Of a stretch of 64,000 bases of DNA, positions 1-8,109 are shown piece after piece. Under the pieces are notes generated by a model, which ran no database searches, was not told where the DNA came from, and saw only the letters and a list, made by a program, of their open reading frames with translations. The DNA is from Neisseria weaveri. Its GTDB lineage: Bacteria; Pseudomonadota; Gammaproteobacteria; Burkholderiales; Neisseriaceae. The DNA lies in assembly GCF_900638685.1 (NCBI RefSeq), contig NZ_LR134533.1:2046001-2110000 (forward strand). Reading direction: 5' to 3'. How positions within the stretch are numbered: the first letter of the stretch is position 1; every line of letters starts with the position of its first letter. The position numbers and the translations under genes were made by a program.

Positions 1-556
1 GGCGGCAAACAGCGTCAGGCCATAGAAGTGGATGACGAAGGGAAGGTCAACAGCCAAACCACACCGAGTAAAGACAGCGATGCCCGTTGGGTAAAGAAAG
101 ACGGCCGATACAGACTGGGTTACAAACAACATACCCGTACCGATGCGGAAGGCTATATTGAGAAACTGCACATCACTGCCGCCAATGCCCATGAGTGCAA
201 ACACCTGCTGCCTTTGTTGGAAGGCCTAGCCAAAGGCACGACTGTCTATGCCGATAAAGGCTACGACAGTATGGAAAACCGGCAACATCTGGAAGAACAT
301 CAGTTGCGGGACGGCATCATGCAAAAAAGCACACCGTGGCTGCCCGTTAAGCCAAGAGCAAAAAATCCGCAACGGCCGGCTGGCGAAAGTGCGCTATGTG
401 GTGGAACAAAGCTTTGGTACGTTGCACCGCAAATTCCGCTATGGACGGGCAGCCTATTTCGGGTTGGGCAAAGTGAGGGCGCAAAGCCACCTGAAGGCGA
501 TGTGTGTGAACCTGTTGAAGGCGGCCAACAGGATAGGTGTGTCTGTTGCCATCTGA
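1..556 (+). pseudogene. IS5-family transposase, 5' truncated by window edge and frameshifted
   Basis: Frame 1 is open from base 1 and reads the central DDE region, including YADKGYDS with a catalytic Asp. The C-terminal part continues in frame 2 (KVRYVVEQSFGTLHRKFRYG, containing the catalytic Glu) to a stop at 556. The switch happens at the A run 323-328. One A too many would explain it: frame 1 should pass from Met-Gln-Lys directly into Ala-His-Arg-Gly of frame 2. The required shift is +1, not the -1 used by IS elements with programmed frameshifting, so I read it as an inactive copy, or a homopolymer sequencing error. Transposase should bind the terminal repeats and cut and paste the element. 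Confidence 0.85.
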
Positions 557-684
557 AAGGCAGCTCAGATACCCGATTATCGGGTATTTGAGGGGAATAA
601 AGGGGATATTTAGAACGGAAAACAGCCGAAATCCTGTGTTTGGGTTTCGGCTGTTGGGTAAAGGGGCTATTTTGCAAAGGTCTC
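1..684 (+). mobile_element. IS5-family insertion sequence, right part only
   Basis: The window opens inside an IS5-family element. It carries the C-terminal part of a DDE transposase and ends at 671-684 in TTTGCAAAGGTCTC. The reverse complement of that end (GAGACCTTTGCAAA) starts the IS remnant at 62739 and bounds the 141-bp MITE at 53061-53201, so it is the terminal inverted repeat of this family. Two hairpins lie between the transposase stop and the repeat (about 570-589, and 622-654). The left end is outside the window. The element stops exactly where a DUS (AGGCCGTCTGAA, 685) begins. Confidence 0.85.
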
Positions 685-710
685 AGGCCGTCTGAATTTT
701 CAGACGGCCT
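685..710. terminator. DUS inverted-repeat hairpin
   Basis: AGGCCGTCTGAA and its reverse complement separated by 2 bases form a strong stem just past the stop of the leftward gene at 719. On the minus strand the hairpin runs straight into the IS end, so the U tract expected there is missing. The hairpin also supplies two DNA uptake sequences. Confidence 0.7.
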
Positions 711-718
711 TTCTGTAT

Positions 719-1129
719 TTATTGAGGAAGCGGTATGGAAGTATCTTTGTCCTTCAGGGCTTTTTCTGCAGCCTCTACGTTTTGTTCCAAACTGCGGATA
801 CGCTCTTGGTATTTGCTGTAGTTGCGCTCGTTGCCTAAGCGTACGTTTTTACCGTCTTCCAAGGCCTGTTTGGCTTGATCCAATTTTTGTTTGGCTTCGG
901 TTTCCGAACGGTCTTTGTCGGTGCCGGCGTTAGTCTTGGCTGCCGGAGGGGTGTACTGAACCGGTGCGGAGGTATAACCCGATGGTTTGCCCAAGTCGGA
1001 TTTTTTACAGTTTGCACTTGGGTTTTGGGTGTAAACGCGATTACCGTTAACTGTGCATTCGTAAACGGAAACTGCCTGAGCGAATGATGCAGCAAGCAGG
1101 GCGAGAGCAAGCAGAGAGATTTTTTGCAT
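719..1129 (-). CDS. Exported hypothetical protein with DUF4124-like N-terminus and coiled coil
   Basis: 136 residues. It starts with a signal peptide (MQKISLLALALLAASFAQA), followed by VYECTVNGNRVYTQNP, which resembles the short DUF4124-type exported domain (Cys-x-n-Gly-x-x-x-Tyr). The middle is rich in Pro, Thr and Lys, and residues about 65-125 are a charged, heptad-like helix (EAKQKLDQAKQALEDGK). Two cysteines (in YECT and NCKK) could form a disulfide. Probably periplasmic; no function can be assigned. It is leftward, next to a small membrane protein, and ends at the DUS hairpin against the IS. Confidence 0.75.
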   Translation of the reverse strand: MQKISLLALALLAASFAQAVSVYECTVNGNRVYTQNPSANCKKSDLGKPSGYTSAPVQYTPPAAKTNAGTDKDRSETEAKQKLDQAKQALEDGKNVRLGNERNYSKYQERIRSLEQNVEAAEKALKDKDTSIPLPQ

Positions 1130-1173
1130 GATAAGTCGCTAAATAAATATGTGTTTGAGTAAGAAAGTTTCGT

Positions 1174-1374
1174 TTAATTCAGCCAAAAATACCAAACGGC
1201 AATCAGAATGACGGCGATAAGGATATTGCTGGCTAAAATGATTTTCCAATCTTTCTTATCCGCTTTCCGGTTTTTAGCCGATGATATCCGCCGTACATAG
1301 AAAAACGGGCTGAGTAAGATGGAAACGGCGGAAATTAAAATAACGGCCGCATAATATATTTTTTCGGGTTCCAT
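1174..1374 (-). CDS. Small inner-membrane hypothetical protein, two TM segments
   Basis: 66 residues with two hydrophobic helices (about residues 8-26 and 46-64) joined by a very basic loop (RRISSAKNRKADKKDWK). The basic loop predicts a cytoplasmic hairpin with both ends outside. It lies 44 bp upstream of the exported protein at 719 on the same strand and is divergent from the regulator at 1588. I do not recognise a family. Confidence 0.6.
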   Translation of the reverse strand: MEPEKIYYAAVILISAVSILLSPFFYVRRISSAKNRKADKKDWKIILASNILIAVILIAVWYFWLN

Positions 1375-1587
1375 AAATTTTTACCCGGATGTGGAGTCTC
1401 AATACGGTTGTTTGAATGAGTTATATTTGATAAGCGTACTATAAAAGCAGCTGTCGACGCAAATAGATAGTTTTATTGTAAAAATTTCTTTATTGATATC
1501 TATTTGATTATTTGTTTGGAATGCTGCTTTTTTAACAACAGTCATGGCATAATCGGATAAAACCACAACCATTTTAGGAGAAATAGG

Positions 1588-3393
1588 ATGGACCGCTTTG
1601 ATTTTAGTTATGCACCGTATGACAGCTTGAATCCGAGTCAGCGCCAGATTCTGCAAAGTTCGGTCAATATCACATTTTTTGATGACGAAGAGGTCATCAT
1701 CAAGCCGCAGCAGCCTATCGAGCATTTATATGTGATTATTAAGGGCTTGGTTAAAGAAATCGGAGCGGAAGGCGAAGTGGTTGCACTTTATCATGCGCGG
1801 GATACGTTTGATACCCGTGCTTTGGCGGAGGGGGTCAGCCAACATCAGTTTATTGTTGCGGAACAGGCTTTGGTTTATACGATTCCCAAAGTGGCGGTGA
1901 TGCAGATCGTGGAATCCAATCCGCAGTTCGGTGCTTATTTTTATGCTTCCGTAGCCGAGAAATTTGCCAGTTTGTCGGAAAACAAAAATGAAGACGAGTT
2001 TGCCAGCCTGTTTACGGCAAAAGTGAAAGATGCCTGCCGGAATAATACGTTGTGGTTGGAGGGCGGTGCCACAATTTTGGAGGCGGCGCAGTTGATGAGA
2101 GAGGCTAAGGCGAAGTCTTTATTGGTTAATCATGAAGGTAAAGTCGGCCTGTTTACCGAATCTGTTTTCAGAAATATTGTAATTGCCGGTGCTTCTTCGG
2201 ATGAACCTGCTCATAAATGGTCGACATTTGATTTGATTTCTATCGAGAGCGATGATTTTATTTTTAACGCGCTTTTGAGAATGACGCAGTTTAATATTCA
2301 AAGGGTAGTTGTTGAGGAAAATGGCAAGGTAGTCGGAGCATTGGAGCAAATCGATGTTTTGGCTTATGTTTCTAACCACAGCCATTTGGTTGCACAGCGT
2401 TTGGAACGGGCGAAGAGTGTCGATGAGTTGGTCGGTATTGCTTTGCAGATGACCGAATCGATTAAAGTGCTCCGCAAAAATGGCGTTCGGGCCGCCCAGC
2501 TTGCGCAATTGATGCAGGTGTTAAACAGCAGCCTGTTTGAAAAAGCCTGGCGTATGATTGTGCCGCCAGAGATTTATGAGCAATCCTGTCTGATTGTGAT
2601 GGGTTCGGAAGGCCGTGGTGAACAGGTTTTAAAAACTGACCAAGATAATGCTTTGATTTTAAGAGAAGGCGTCGATATTCAGACGGCAGCCGAGGCGGCG
2701 GAGCGTTTTTCCGAAGTATTGGCCGAGCTTGGCTATCCGCCTTGCAAGGGTAAAATCATGGTGAATAATCCGGAATGGCGCAAGACTTTACCTGAATTTA
2801 AAAAAATGGTCAGCCGCTGGTGTTTTGAGCCAAGCCCGGCTGCCATGATGAATTTGGCTATTTTCATAGATGCAAAATCTGTGGCAGGAGACTCATCGTT
2901 ATTGGAGGAAGTCAAAGGCCATCTGAAAAAACATTTAAGCAACGACGCAGGAATGCTGATGACTTTTGCCCGCGCCATCGAACAATTCGATGTGCATGGC
3001 CAGGGCTTTTTCTCTCAGCTTATCCGTCGCGAGTCTGCCCAAAAAATGGATATTAAGAAAATGGGCCTGTTCCCGGTTGTGCACGGTGTACGAGCGTTGG
3101 CATTGGAAGCGCGTCTGGACGAGACCAATACATTTGAGCGTATTCAGAAATTGGTGCAGTTGAATATATTGGACGAACAACTGGGTAAAGATGTAGCGGA
3201 AGCCCAACGCTATTTGATGGAAATGCGGTTAAAAGCCGGTTTGCTGTCTATGCATAATGGTCAGGTTAGCGAGCCGAACCAAGTAGATATTTACAGTTTG
3301 AGCACTTTGGAACGGGATCTTTTGAAAGATGCTTTGCAAGTTGTCAAACGCTTTAAAAATGTCGTGCGCCACCATTTCCACCTGAATGCTTAA
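1588..3393 (+). CDS. Cyclic-nucleotide-binding / CBS / DUF294 nucleotidyltransferase protein
   Basis: 601 residues with the layout of the DUF294 family: an N-terminal cNMP-binding-like beta roll (about 1-130), a pair of CBS domains (about 145-270), a DUF294 nucleotidyltransferase-like domain with GSEGRGEQVLKTDQDNA (about 330-350; the Gly-Ser and Asp-x-Asp elements typical of nucleotidyltransferases), and a helical C-terminal DUF294_C domain. Such proteins are thought to sense nucleotides and modify a partner, but the substrate is unknown. The start at 1588 has a good RBS (TTTTAGGAGAAATAGG). The exonuclease gene follows within 12 bp, so the two are probably one operon and work together. Confidence 0.85.
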   Translation: MDRFDFSYAPYDSLNPSQRQILQSSVNITFFDDEEVIIKPQQPIEHLYVIIKGLVKEIGAEGEVVALYHARDTFDTRALAEGVSQHQFIVAEQALVYTIPKVAVMQIVESNPQFGAYFYASVAEKFASLSENKNEDEFASLFTAKVKDACRNNTLWLEGGATILEAAQLMREAKAKSLLVNHEGKVGLFTESVFRNIVIAGASSDEPAHKWSTFDLISIESDDFIFNALLRMTQFNIQRVVVEENGKVVGALEQIDVLAYVSNHSHLVAQRLERAKSVDELVGIALQMTESIKVLRKNGVRAAQLAQLMQVLNSSLFEKAWRMIVPPEIYEQSCLIVMGSEGRGEQVLKTDQDNALILREGVDIQTAAEAAERFSEVLAELGYPPCKGKIMVNNPEWRKTLPEFKKMVSRWCFEPSPAAMMNLAIFIDAKSVAGDSSLLEEVKGHLKKHLSNDAGMLMTFARAIEQFDVHGQGFFSQLIRRESAQKMDIKKMGLFPVVHGVRALALEARLDETNTFERIQKLVQLNILDEQLGKDVAEAQRYLMEMRLKAGLLSMHNGQVSEPNQVDIYSLSTLERDLLKDALQVVKRFKNVVRHHFHLNA

Positions 3394-3404
3394 GGGGTAT
3401 GAAT

Positions 3405-4022
3405 ATGAGTATTTGGGAGAATTTAAAGCGCCGTAGCGAGCGTAAGAAGTTGACCGATAAGCATTACGATTTTTTATTTGAGGAGCATCCTGACGAATTT
3501 GTCAGCTTTGATTGTGAAACGACCAGTTTGGATGTTAAAGAAGCTGAAATTATTTCAATAGGCGCAGTGAAGTTGCGCGGAAACCAAATTTTGACCAGTG
3601 AATCGTTTTATGTTTTGGTTAAGCCCGAAGGCATGATGGAAGCTGCGAATGTCACTATTCACGGATTGCGGCCCAAAGATTTAAGTGGCGGTATTCCGAT
3701 TGAAGAAGCATTAAAGCAGTTTTTGGAGTTTGTTGGCGGAAGACCGGTTATCGGTTATTTTTTAGAATACGATGTGGCAATGGTCAACAAATTCCTCAAA
3801 CCCATGTTGGGCATCAGATTGCCGAATAAGCAAATCGAAGTTTCCAGTATTTATTACAGGCAAGAAGTAAATAAGCGTTTTTATGACAGCTACGTTGACA
3901 TGAGAATGGCGCCTATGATCAAAAAACTCGGGATTCCCGACTTGCCGAGGCATGATGCATTAAACGATTCTATTAATGTTGCCATGATGTATTTGGCTTT
4001 GATGGCGAGAAGCAGGAAATAA
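3405..4022 (+). CDS. DEDD-family 3'-5' exonuclease (DnaQ/epsilon-like)
   Basis: 205 residues. Exo I motif FVSFDCETTSLD (Asp and Glu metal ligands), Exo II around GYFLEYDVAMVN, and the final Asp in RHDALNDSINVAMMYL fit the DEDDh exonuclease fold of DNA polymerase III epsilon and RNase T. There is no polymerase-binding tail, so it is a stand-alone enzyme acting on DNA or RNA ends. The ATG at 3405 is preferred over the in-frame one at 3399 because AGGGG (3393-3397) sits 7 bases before it but only 1 base before the other. It is co-transcribed with the CBS/DUF294 gene, a pairing that is common in proteobacteria. Confidence 0.85.
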   Translation: MSIWENLKRRSERKKLTDKHYDFLFEEHPDEFVSFDCETTSLDVKEAEIISIGAVKLRGNQILTSESFYVLVKPEGMMEAANVTIHGLRPKDLSGGIPIEEALKQFLEFVGGRPVIGYFLEYDVAMVNKFLKPMLGIRLPNKQIEVSSIYYRQEVNKRFYDSYVDMRMAPMIKKLGIPDLPRHDALNDSINVAMMYLALMARSRK

Positions 4023-4046
4023 TTTTACATTCATCAGGTAAAAAAT

Positions 4047-4080
4047 CAGCCGATACTGCGCAAGTATCGGCTGGTTTTAT
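4047..4080 (+). terminator. Rho-independent terminator after the exonuclease gene
   Basis: An 11-bp perfect stem (CAGCCGATACT / AGTATCGGCTG) with a 5-base loop is followed by GTTTTATTTTT. It is not built from a DUS, unlike most gene ends here. Confidence 0.85.
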
Positions 4081-4257
4081 TTTTAATTTATTGATTATAT
4101 TTTAAATTATTTTATACATAGTAAATTAATAAAAATAATATGTATTGATTTTTAAATTTTTTGAATATAAACTATTCTCATTTATTTAAATGTAAAAATG
4201 CTAAAGTTTTTATTTTTAATTAAAAATAAATTAAAAGTTTTAAGGAGATGGTTAATT

Positions 4258-6306
4258 ATGGATAAGTTTAAATTAAGCATGATTGTTGTTGCATGCTCAT
4301 TAGCATTGTCAGCATGTTCAAGCGGAGGCTCTGCTCCTGCTAATCCGTTGGCTCAAGATACTCCAGGAAAAGGTGCTGCAACAGGTGGCGGTACGGGTGG
4401 TTCGCAGTCTGGAAATGGAAGTAGTAGCGGCAGTGGCAGCAGCACCGAAGGCAGCGGCAGCAATACCGAGGGCAGCGGCAGCAATACCGAGGGCAGCGGC
4501 AGCAATACCGAGGGCAGCGGCAGCAACACCGAAGGCAGCGGCAGCAACACCGAAGATAGCGGAAGCGGTGATGTGACTGTTGAACAAGCTGATCCGGCAT
4601 CAGTTGATTTCAGTGCGACATTTAAAGCCGATACAGACGGTTTGATGCAATCAGGTGTAAGAAATGGTGCATCGGTTACCTATGAAGATAAATCAGGTAA
4701 GGTTCTGTCTTCAGGCACTTCAGCTTTGGCAGATCAATATGATACAGAACCGCATAAGCTGGAGATTGACAGTAAAGCGGTTCATAAATTTGATAAGTAT
4801 TCTTTTTCTACTTCTGATGATGAAAAAAATAAAGATATTCAGATTGTGAAAAATTTCCAAGTAGAAGAAGGTACGGGCAAAGGTCTTTTTGGCACTGTGG
4901 GTGAGGACCATGTTCGTTACGGTGTTTATCAAGATCAAGGCAAGAGTACGTTGTTTGTACATGGTGAGCCTAAAGGTTCTTATGGTAATATGCCTAAAGA
5001 AGGCAAGTTCACTTTTAAAGGCGGTGCGGTTTATGGAAAATCAGGTAATTACGTGCCGGCGCTGTCACATGTAAACGTAGATTTTGGGGATACTAAAAAT
5101 GTGAATATCCGCATTACGCCGAGCAACAATCATGCTGCTTTTGATTTTTCAGGAAAAATTAACGGCAATACCTTTAGCGGCGCAGATGGAGGAGTAAAAC
5201 ACCGAGGCGGATTCTTTCGGGCAGGATGGAGAGATGAAGCAGGATATGCCGGTGGCGTTTTCCAAAGAACCGAGGGTGAGTTTGCAGGTTACCATGGTTC
5301 TTATGCTTCTAAAAAACAGGCGGCATATGAAGAATTCAATGCTCAGGTTGCCCCGCCTGCGGTTCCTGAAGAGCCTAAACCGCCTGTATCTGAACCTGAA
5401 GAGCCTAAACCACAGCCGCCGGTTGTTGTTCCTACGCCGCCTTCAAGTGAACCTGTTCCGCCTGTTTCTGTTTCAGGTGCATTTGAAGAAGCAATGAAAA
5501 ACGGCTTTGTTCAAGATGATAAGTCTAGACCTGGTTACATGAAATCAGGTATCACAAGCTATTACGATCCCAGTACATATGTTACCAATGGTGTTATTTT
5601 AACTGTAGGTAAAGAAGGCAAATTCAGTGCAGTACGTCCAGAAGGTAAAGAAGCTGACAGCTTTAGAGAGCTGAAGTTAAATGGACATATTATTCCTCTA
5701 TTGGCTAGCGGTCAGGATTTGTTAAACGGTATTAGCATGAGAGCGTTTAATGCTAAAGATTTGAAGCGAGATGGCGGAGTATATGACGAAACTAAAGACG
5801 GTAAAGGTTTAGTTGGTTCTACAACTGATAGTTTCCATTCAGAGGGCTTTAAAGCCATGCGCTTTGGCGTTTATCAATTAGAAGGAACCAACCATCTATT
5901 TGTACAAGGTCAGCCAAGCCGTTATATGCCTCCTGCAAGCGATAAAGATTATGCTTATGAGGGATATGCCGTGCATGTTGATAGTAACAATGCTTATTCG
6001 CGTGTTAACGGCGTAAAAGCCAAAGTCAATTTTGGTAAGAAGACTGTTGATGTGACTCTGAAGCCGGCTGGTAATGTGTTAGGCACAAATCGTCCATATG
6101 ATAGTGCGTTGTCATTTTCAGCCACCATTACCGGTAATACATTCAGTAGCAATAGCGGTGGTGTAAGCACCAAAGGCGGATTCTTTGGTGGTCTCGGTCA
6201 GGATATGGGTGGTGTATACAATGTTGGAACAACCTATAAGAATCCTGAATACCACAACAGCAAGGGCGTATTCGGTACAACACAAGTTGATCCAAGAAAA
6301 AGATAA
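4258..6306 (+). CDS. Surface lipoprotein with two TbpB-like lobes (predicted Slam substrate)
   Basis: 682 residues from the ATG at 4258, chosen because AAGGAG lies about 10 bases upstream and it begins the signal peptide; lipobox LSAC gives Cys20. A Gly/Ser/Asn/Thr/Glu tether contains five EGSGSNT repeats (residues 64-98). Then come two similar lobes (about 110-375 and 415-682) joined by a Pro-rich linker. Each lobe opens with a 'FVQDD/LMQSG' type segment, has a handle-like region (RFGVYQ or RYGVYQ), and ends in a barrel-like motif (NGNTFSGADGGV..GGFF; TGNTFSSNSGGV..GGFF), as in transferrin-binding-protein-B-type domains. The next gene is Slam, the translocon for such lipoproteins. Ligand unknown; a nutrient-binding or immune-evasion role is inference. 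Confidence 0.85.
   Translation: MDKFKLSMIVVACSLALSACSSGGSAPANPLAQDTPGKGAATGGGTGGSQSGNGSSSGSGSSTEGSGSNTEGSGSNTEGSGSNTEGSGSNTEGSGSNTEDSGSGDVTVEQADPASVDFSATFKADTDGLMQSGVRNGASVTYEDKSGKVLSSGTSALADQYDTEPHKLEIDSKAVHKFDKYSFSTSDDEKNKDIQIVKNFQVEEGTGKGLFGTVGEDHVRYGVYQDQGKSTLFVHGEPKGSYGNMPKEGKFTFKGGAVYGKSGNYVPALSHVNVDFGDTKNVNIRITPSNNHAAFDFSGKINGNTFSGADGGVKHRGGFFRAGWRDEAGYAGGVFQRTEGEFAGYHGSYASKKQAAYEEFNAQVAPPAVPEEPKPPVSEPEEPKPQPPVVVPTPPSSEPVPPVSVSGAFEEAMKNGFVQDDKSRPGYMKSGITSYYDPSTYVTNGVILTVGKEGKFSAVRPEGKEADSFRELKLNGHIIPLLASGQDLLNGISMRAFNAKDLKRDGGVYDETKDGKGLVGSTTDSFHSEGFKAMRFGVYQLEGTNHLFVQGQPSRYMPPASDKDYAYEGYAVHVDSNNAYSRVNGVKAKVNFGKKTVDVTLKPAGNVLGTNRPYDSALSFSATITGNTFSSNSGGVSTKGGFFGGLGQDMGGVYNVGTTYKNPEYHNSKGVFGTTQVDPRKR
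4447..4551 (+). repeat. Five 21-bp tandem repeats in the lipoprotein tether
   Basis: Five nearly identical 21-bp units encode EGSGSNT; a sixth decays into EDSGSGD. The differences are silent third-base changes (GAA/GAG, AAT/AAC). Because the unit is a multiple of three, gain or loss changes tether length without breaking the frame. Confidence 0.9.
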
Positions 6307-6330
6307 ATTCGGTTAACTTGGTAACAATCA

Positions 6331-6365
6331 AGGCCGTTTGAAAATTAATTTCAGACGGCCTTTTT
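6331..6365 (+). terminator. DUS-type terminator after the surface lipoprotein
   Basis: AGGCCGTTTGAA (one mismatch to the DUS) pairs with TTCAGACGGCCT, followed by TTTTTAT. It separates the lipoprotein from slam, so slam may depend on read-through or on its own promoter in the following 100 bp. Confidence 0.75.
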
Positions 6366-6466
6366 ATGGTTTACAATAGTGTTTCATTTGATAAGTGGTA
6401 TGTAAAATCATCTTATCGGTATGATTACGGACTCACTATTCACAATATATAACAATAGGATCGGAT

Positions 6467-7915
6467 ATGTTTTCTTCATCTCTTATTCGCAAAATAGCAG
6501 TTTCGGCATCATTGGCCGTATTTGCTTTGCCTGTTTACGCCGAAGATGTCAAGCCTCAGCCCAAACCGGTGGAACCGGAAGGGCATTTTAACGTGACAAC
6601 TCCGGTTAATAGGCCTGCAAACGTACCGGAAGGCTTGGAAAAAAAGCGGGAACAGGCCAGTATCGATATTAGCGAAGAAGAGCTGCTTCAGCGCCCGGAT
6701 TTGTTGAAGCGTGCATTAATTTCATCAGTTTTGTTTAGCAATGTGGAGGGCGTTAAAGTCCTGTTGCCGTTATATAAACAGCTTCCCGAAAAGAAAGACG
6801 AACTGTTAATGAAGATTTCGGAAGCCATGATCGCCCGTTCGGAAGGGGAATATGAACAGGCAATCCGGCAATACCGCGAAGCGTTACAGCAAAACGGAGA
6901 TTTGCAGTTTGCACGTATTGCTTTGGCTCAAGCATTGTTTGAGAATCATGCGGATAAAAGTGCGGAAGCAGAATTTCAAAAAATCAAGCAGTTGCCGGAT
7001 GCACCCAAGCAAATTGTCAATATGGCCGACAACTATTTGAAAGCTTTGGACGAACGCAAGAGCTGGCAATTTAATGTCGATGCGAATTATGTGCGTGATA
7101 ACAACATCAATAATGCAACAGGGAAGAGGCAGATCAAAGACGGCAAAGGCACTTGGACTTTGCCGAAAGCAGAATCCGCACAAGGTATCGCTTACAATGT
7201 CGGCGCCAGTAAAAATTGGCGTTTGGCCGATAATTATGCATTAAGAACCGAGCTAGACGGTTACGGCAAATTTTATTGGGACAATCATAAATATGATGAT
7301 TTGACCGTCCGCGCCGGAATTGGCGGTGTGTACCAAACTGCACGTTTGGAAGCGTCTTTACAGCCTTTTTTTGAAAGACGTTGGTACGGCACCGAAAAAT
7401 ACTCCAAAGAAAAAGGTTTGCGTGCGGCTGCACAGTATTGGGTAACGCCCAAGCATAAAATGTATGTAGCGGCGGAAGCCGGTGATCAGCGTCATGAAAG
7501 ACGGAAGCATCTAGACGGTAAAAACTATACGGCATCAGCCACTTGGCTGTTTGTTCCCAATAACCGCCAATATTGGACATTAGGTGCGGATTGGGCGCGC
7601 AAAGAAGCTAAAGACCGCTCGGATGCTTACCGACGCAGCGGTGCCCGAGTGGGTTGGACGCAGCAGTGGCAGAAGCATTTAACCACATCTATGTCGCTTG
7701 GATATGCCGTTCGCAATTATGAAGCAGCAGATATTTTTCAAGTGGTCCGTAAAGACAAAGAATATTCCGCCAGTTTGGCTGTTTCCCATAAACGTTTGAG
7801 TTTTAAAGGTGTAACGCCGAAGTTGGTTGGCGTATGGCAAAAAACCAAGAGCAACCATCCGTTTTACGGTCATGAGAAAAGCAATGTTTATATTCAGTTG
7901 AATAAAAACTTCTAA
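6467..7915 (+). CDS. Slam: surface lipoprotein assembly modifier
   Basis: 482 residues, the usual Slam size. It has a cleavable signal peptide (SASLAVFALPVYA). Residues about 60-200 form helical TPR-like repeats (RSEGEYEQAIRQYREALQQN). From about 205 to the C-terminal Phe the sequence is an outer-membrane barrel (DUF560) of alternating aromatic strands (WQFNVDANYVRDNNINNATG through VYIQLNKNF). Slam proteins move TbpB-type lipoproteins across the outer membrane to the cell surface. The adjacent two-lobed lipoprotein is the obvious client. Whether it is closer to Slam1 or Slam2 cannot be judged here. Confidence 0.92.
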   Translation: MFSSSLIRKIAVSASLAVFALPVYAEDVKPQPKPVEPEGHFNVTTPVNRPANVPEGLEKKREQASIDISEEELLQRPDLLKRALISSVLFSNVEGVKVLLPLYKQLPEKKDELLMKISEAMIARSEGEYEQAIRQYREALQQNGDLQFARIALAQALFENHADKSAEAEFQKIKQLPDAPKQIVNMADNYLKALDERKSWQFNVDANYVRDNNINNATGKRQIKDGKGTWTLPKAESAQGIAYNVGASKNWRLADNYALRTELDGYGKFYWDNHKYDDLTVRAGIGGVYQTARLEASLQPFFERRWYGTEKYSKEKGLRAAAQYWVTPKHKMYVAAEAGDQRHERRKHLDGKNYTASATWLFVPNNRQYWTLGADWARKEAKDRSDAYRRSGARVGWTQQWQKHLTTSMSLGYAVRNYEAADIFQVVRKDKEYSASLAVSHKRLSFKGVTPKLVGVWQKTKSNHPFYGHEKSNVYIQLNKNF

Positions 7916-7936
7916 GTTTGAATGCTGATTTGTATG

Positions 7937-7975
7937 AGGCCGTCTGAAAAATTACGATTTTTTCAGACGGCCTTT
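7937..7975 (+). terminator. DUS hairpin after slam
   Basis: AGGCCGTCTGAA and TTCAGACGGCCT with a 13-base spacer are followed by TTTATG; terminates slam. Confidence 0.75.
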
Positions 7976-8074
7976 ATGTATCGTCAGCTTTCATCACTCT
8001 GTTTTGAATGTAGCCACCGGCTTTTGGATTTGTGAAACAGTAATAAACTTGAAAAAAGTATTATCTTTACAAAA

Positions 8075-8106
8075 AGGCCGTCTGAAATTTCAGACGGCCT
8101 CTTTTT
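8075..8106 (-). terminator. DUS hairpin after guaA
   Basis: An inverted DUS pair with a 2-base spacer, flanked by AAAAA on the left and TCTTTTT on the right, lies 4 bases beyond the guaA stop. It can terminate in both directions. Confidence 0.8.
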
Positions 8107-8109
8107 ATT

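Noticed and set aside
323-328. Programmed -1 frameshift in the transposase
   Set aside because: The needed shift is +1 (frame 1 to frame 2), so a slippery A6 for -1 shifting does not explain it.
4081-4257. Fur box before the surface lipoprotein
   Set aside because: TATTCTCATTTA near 4172 is only a partial match; the whole region is AT-rich, so chance resemblance is likely.
4318-4600. Antisense and frame-2 ORFs over the lipoprotein repeats (Ala- and Cys-rich)
   Set aside because: They arise from the 21-bp repeat read in other frames.
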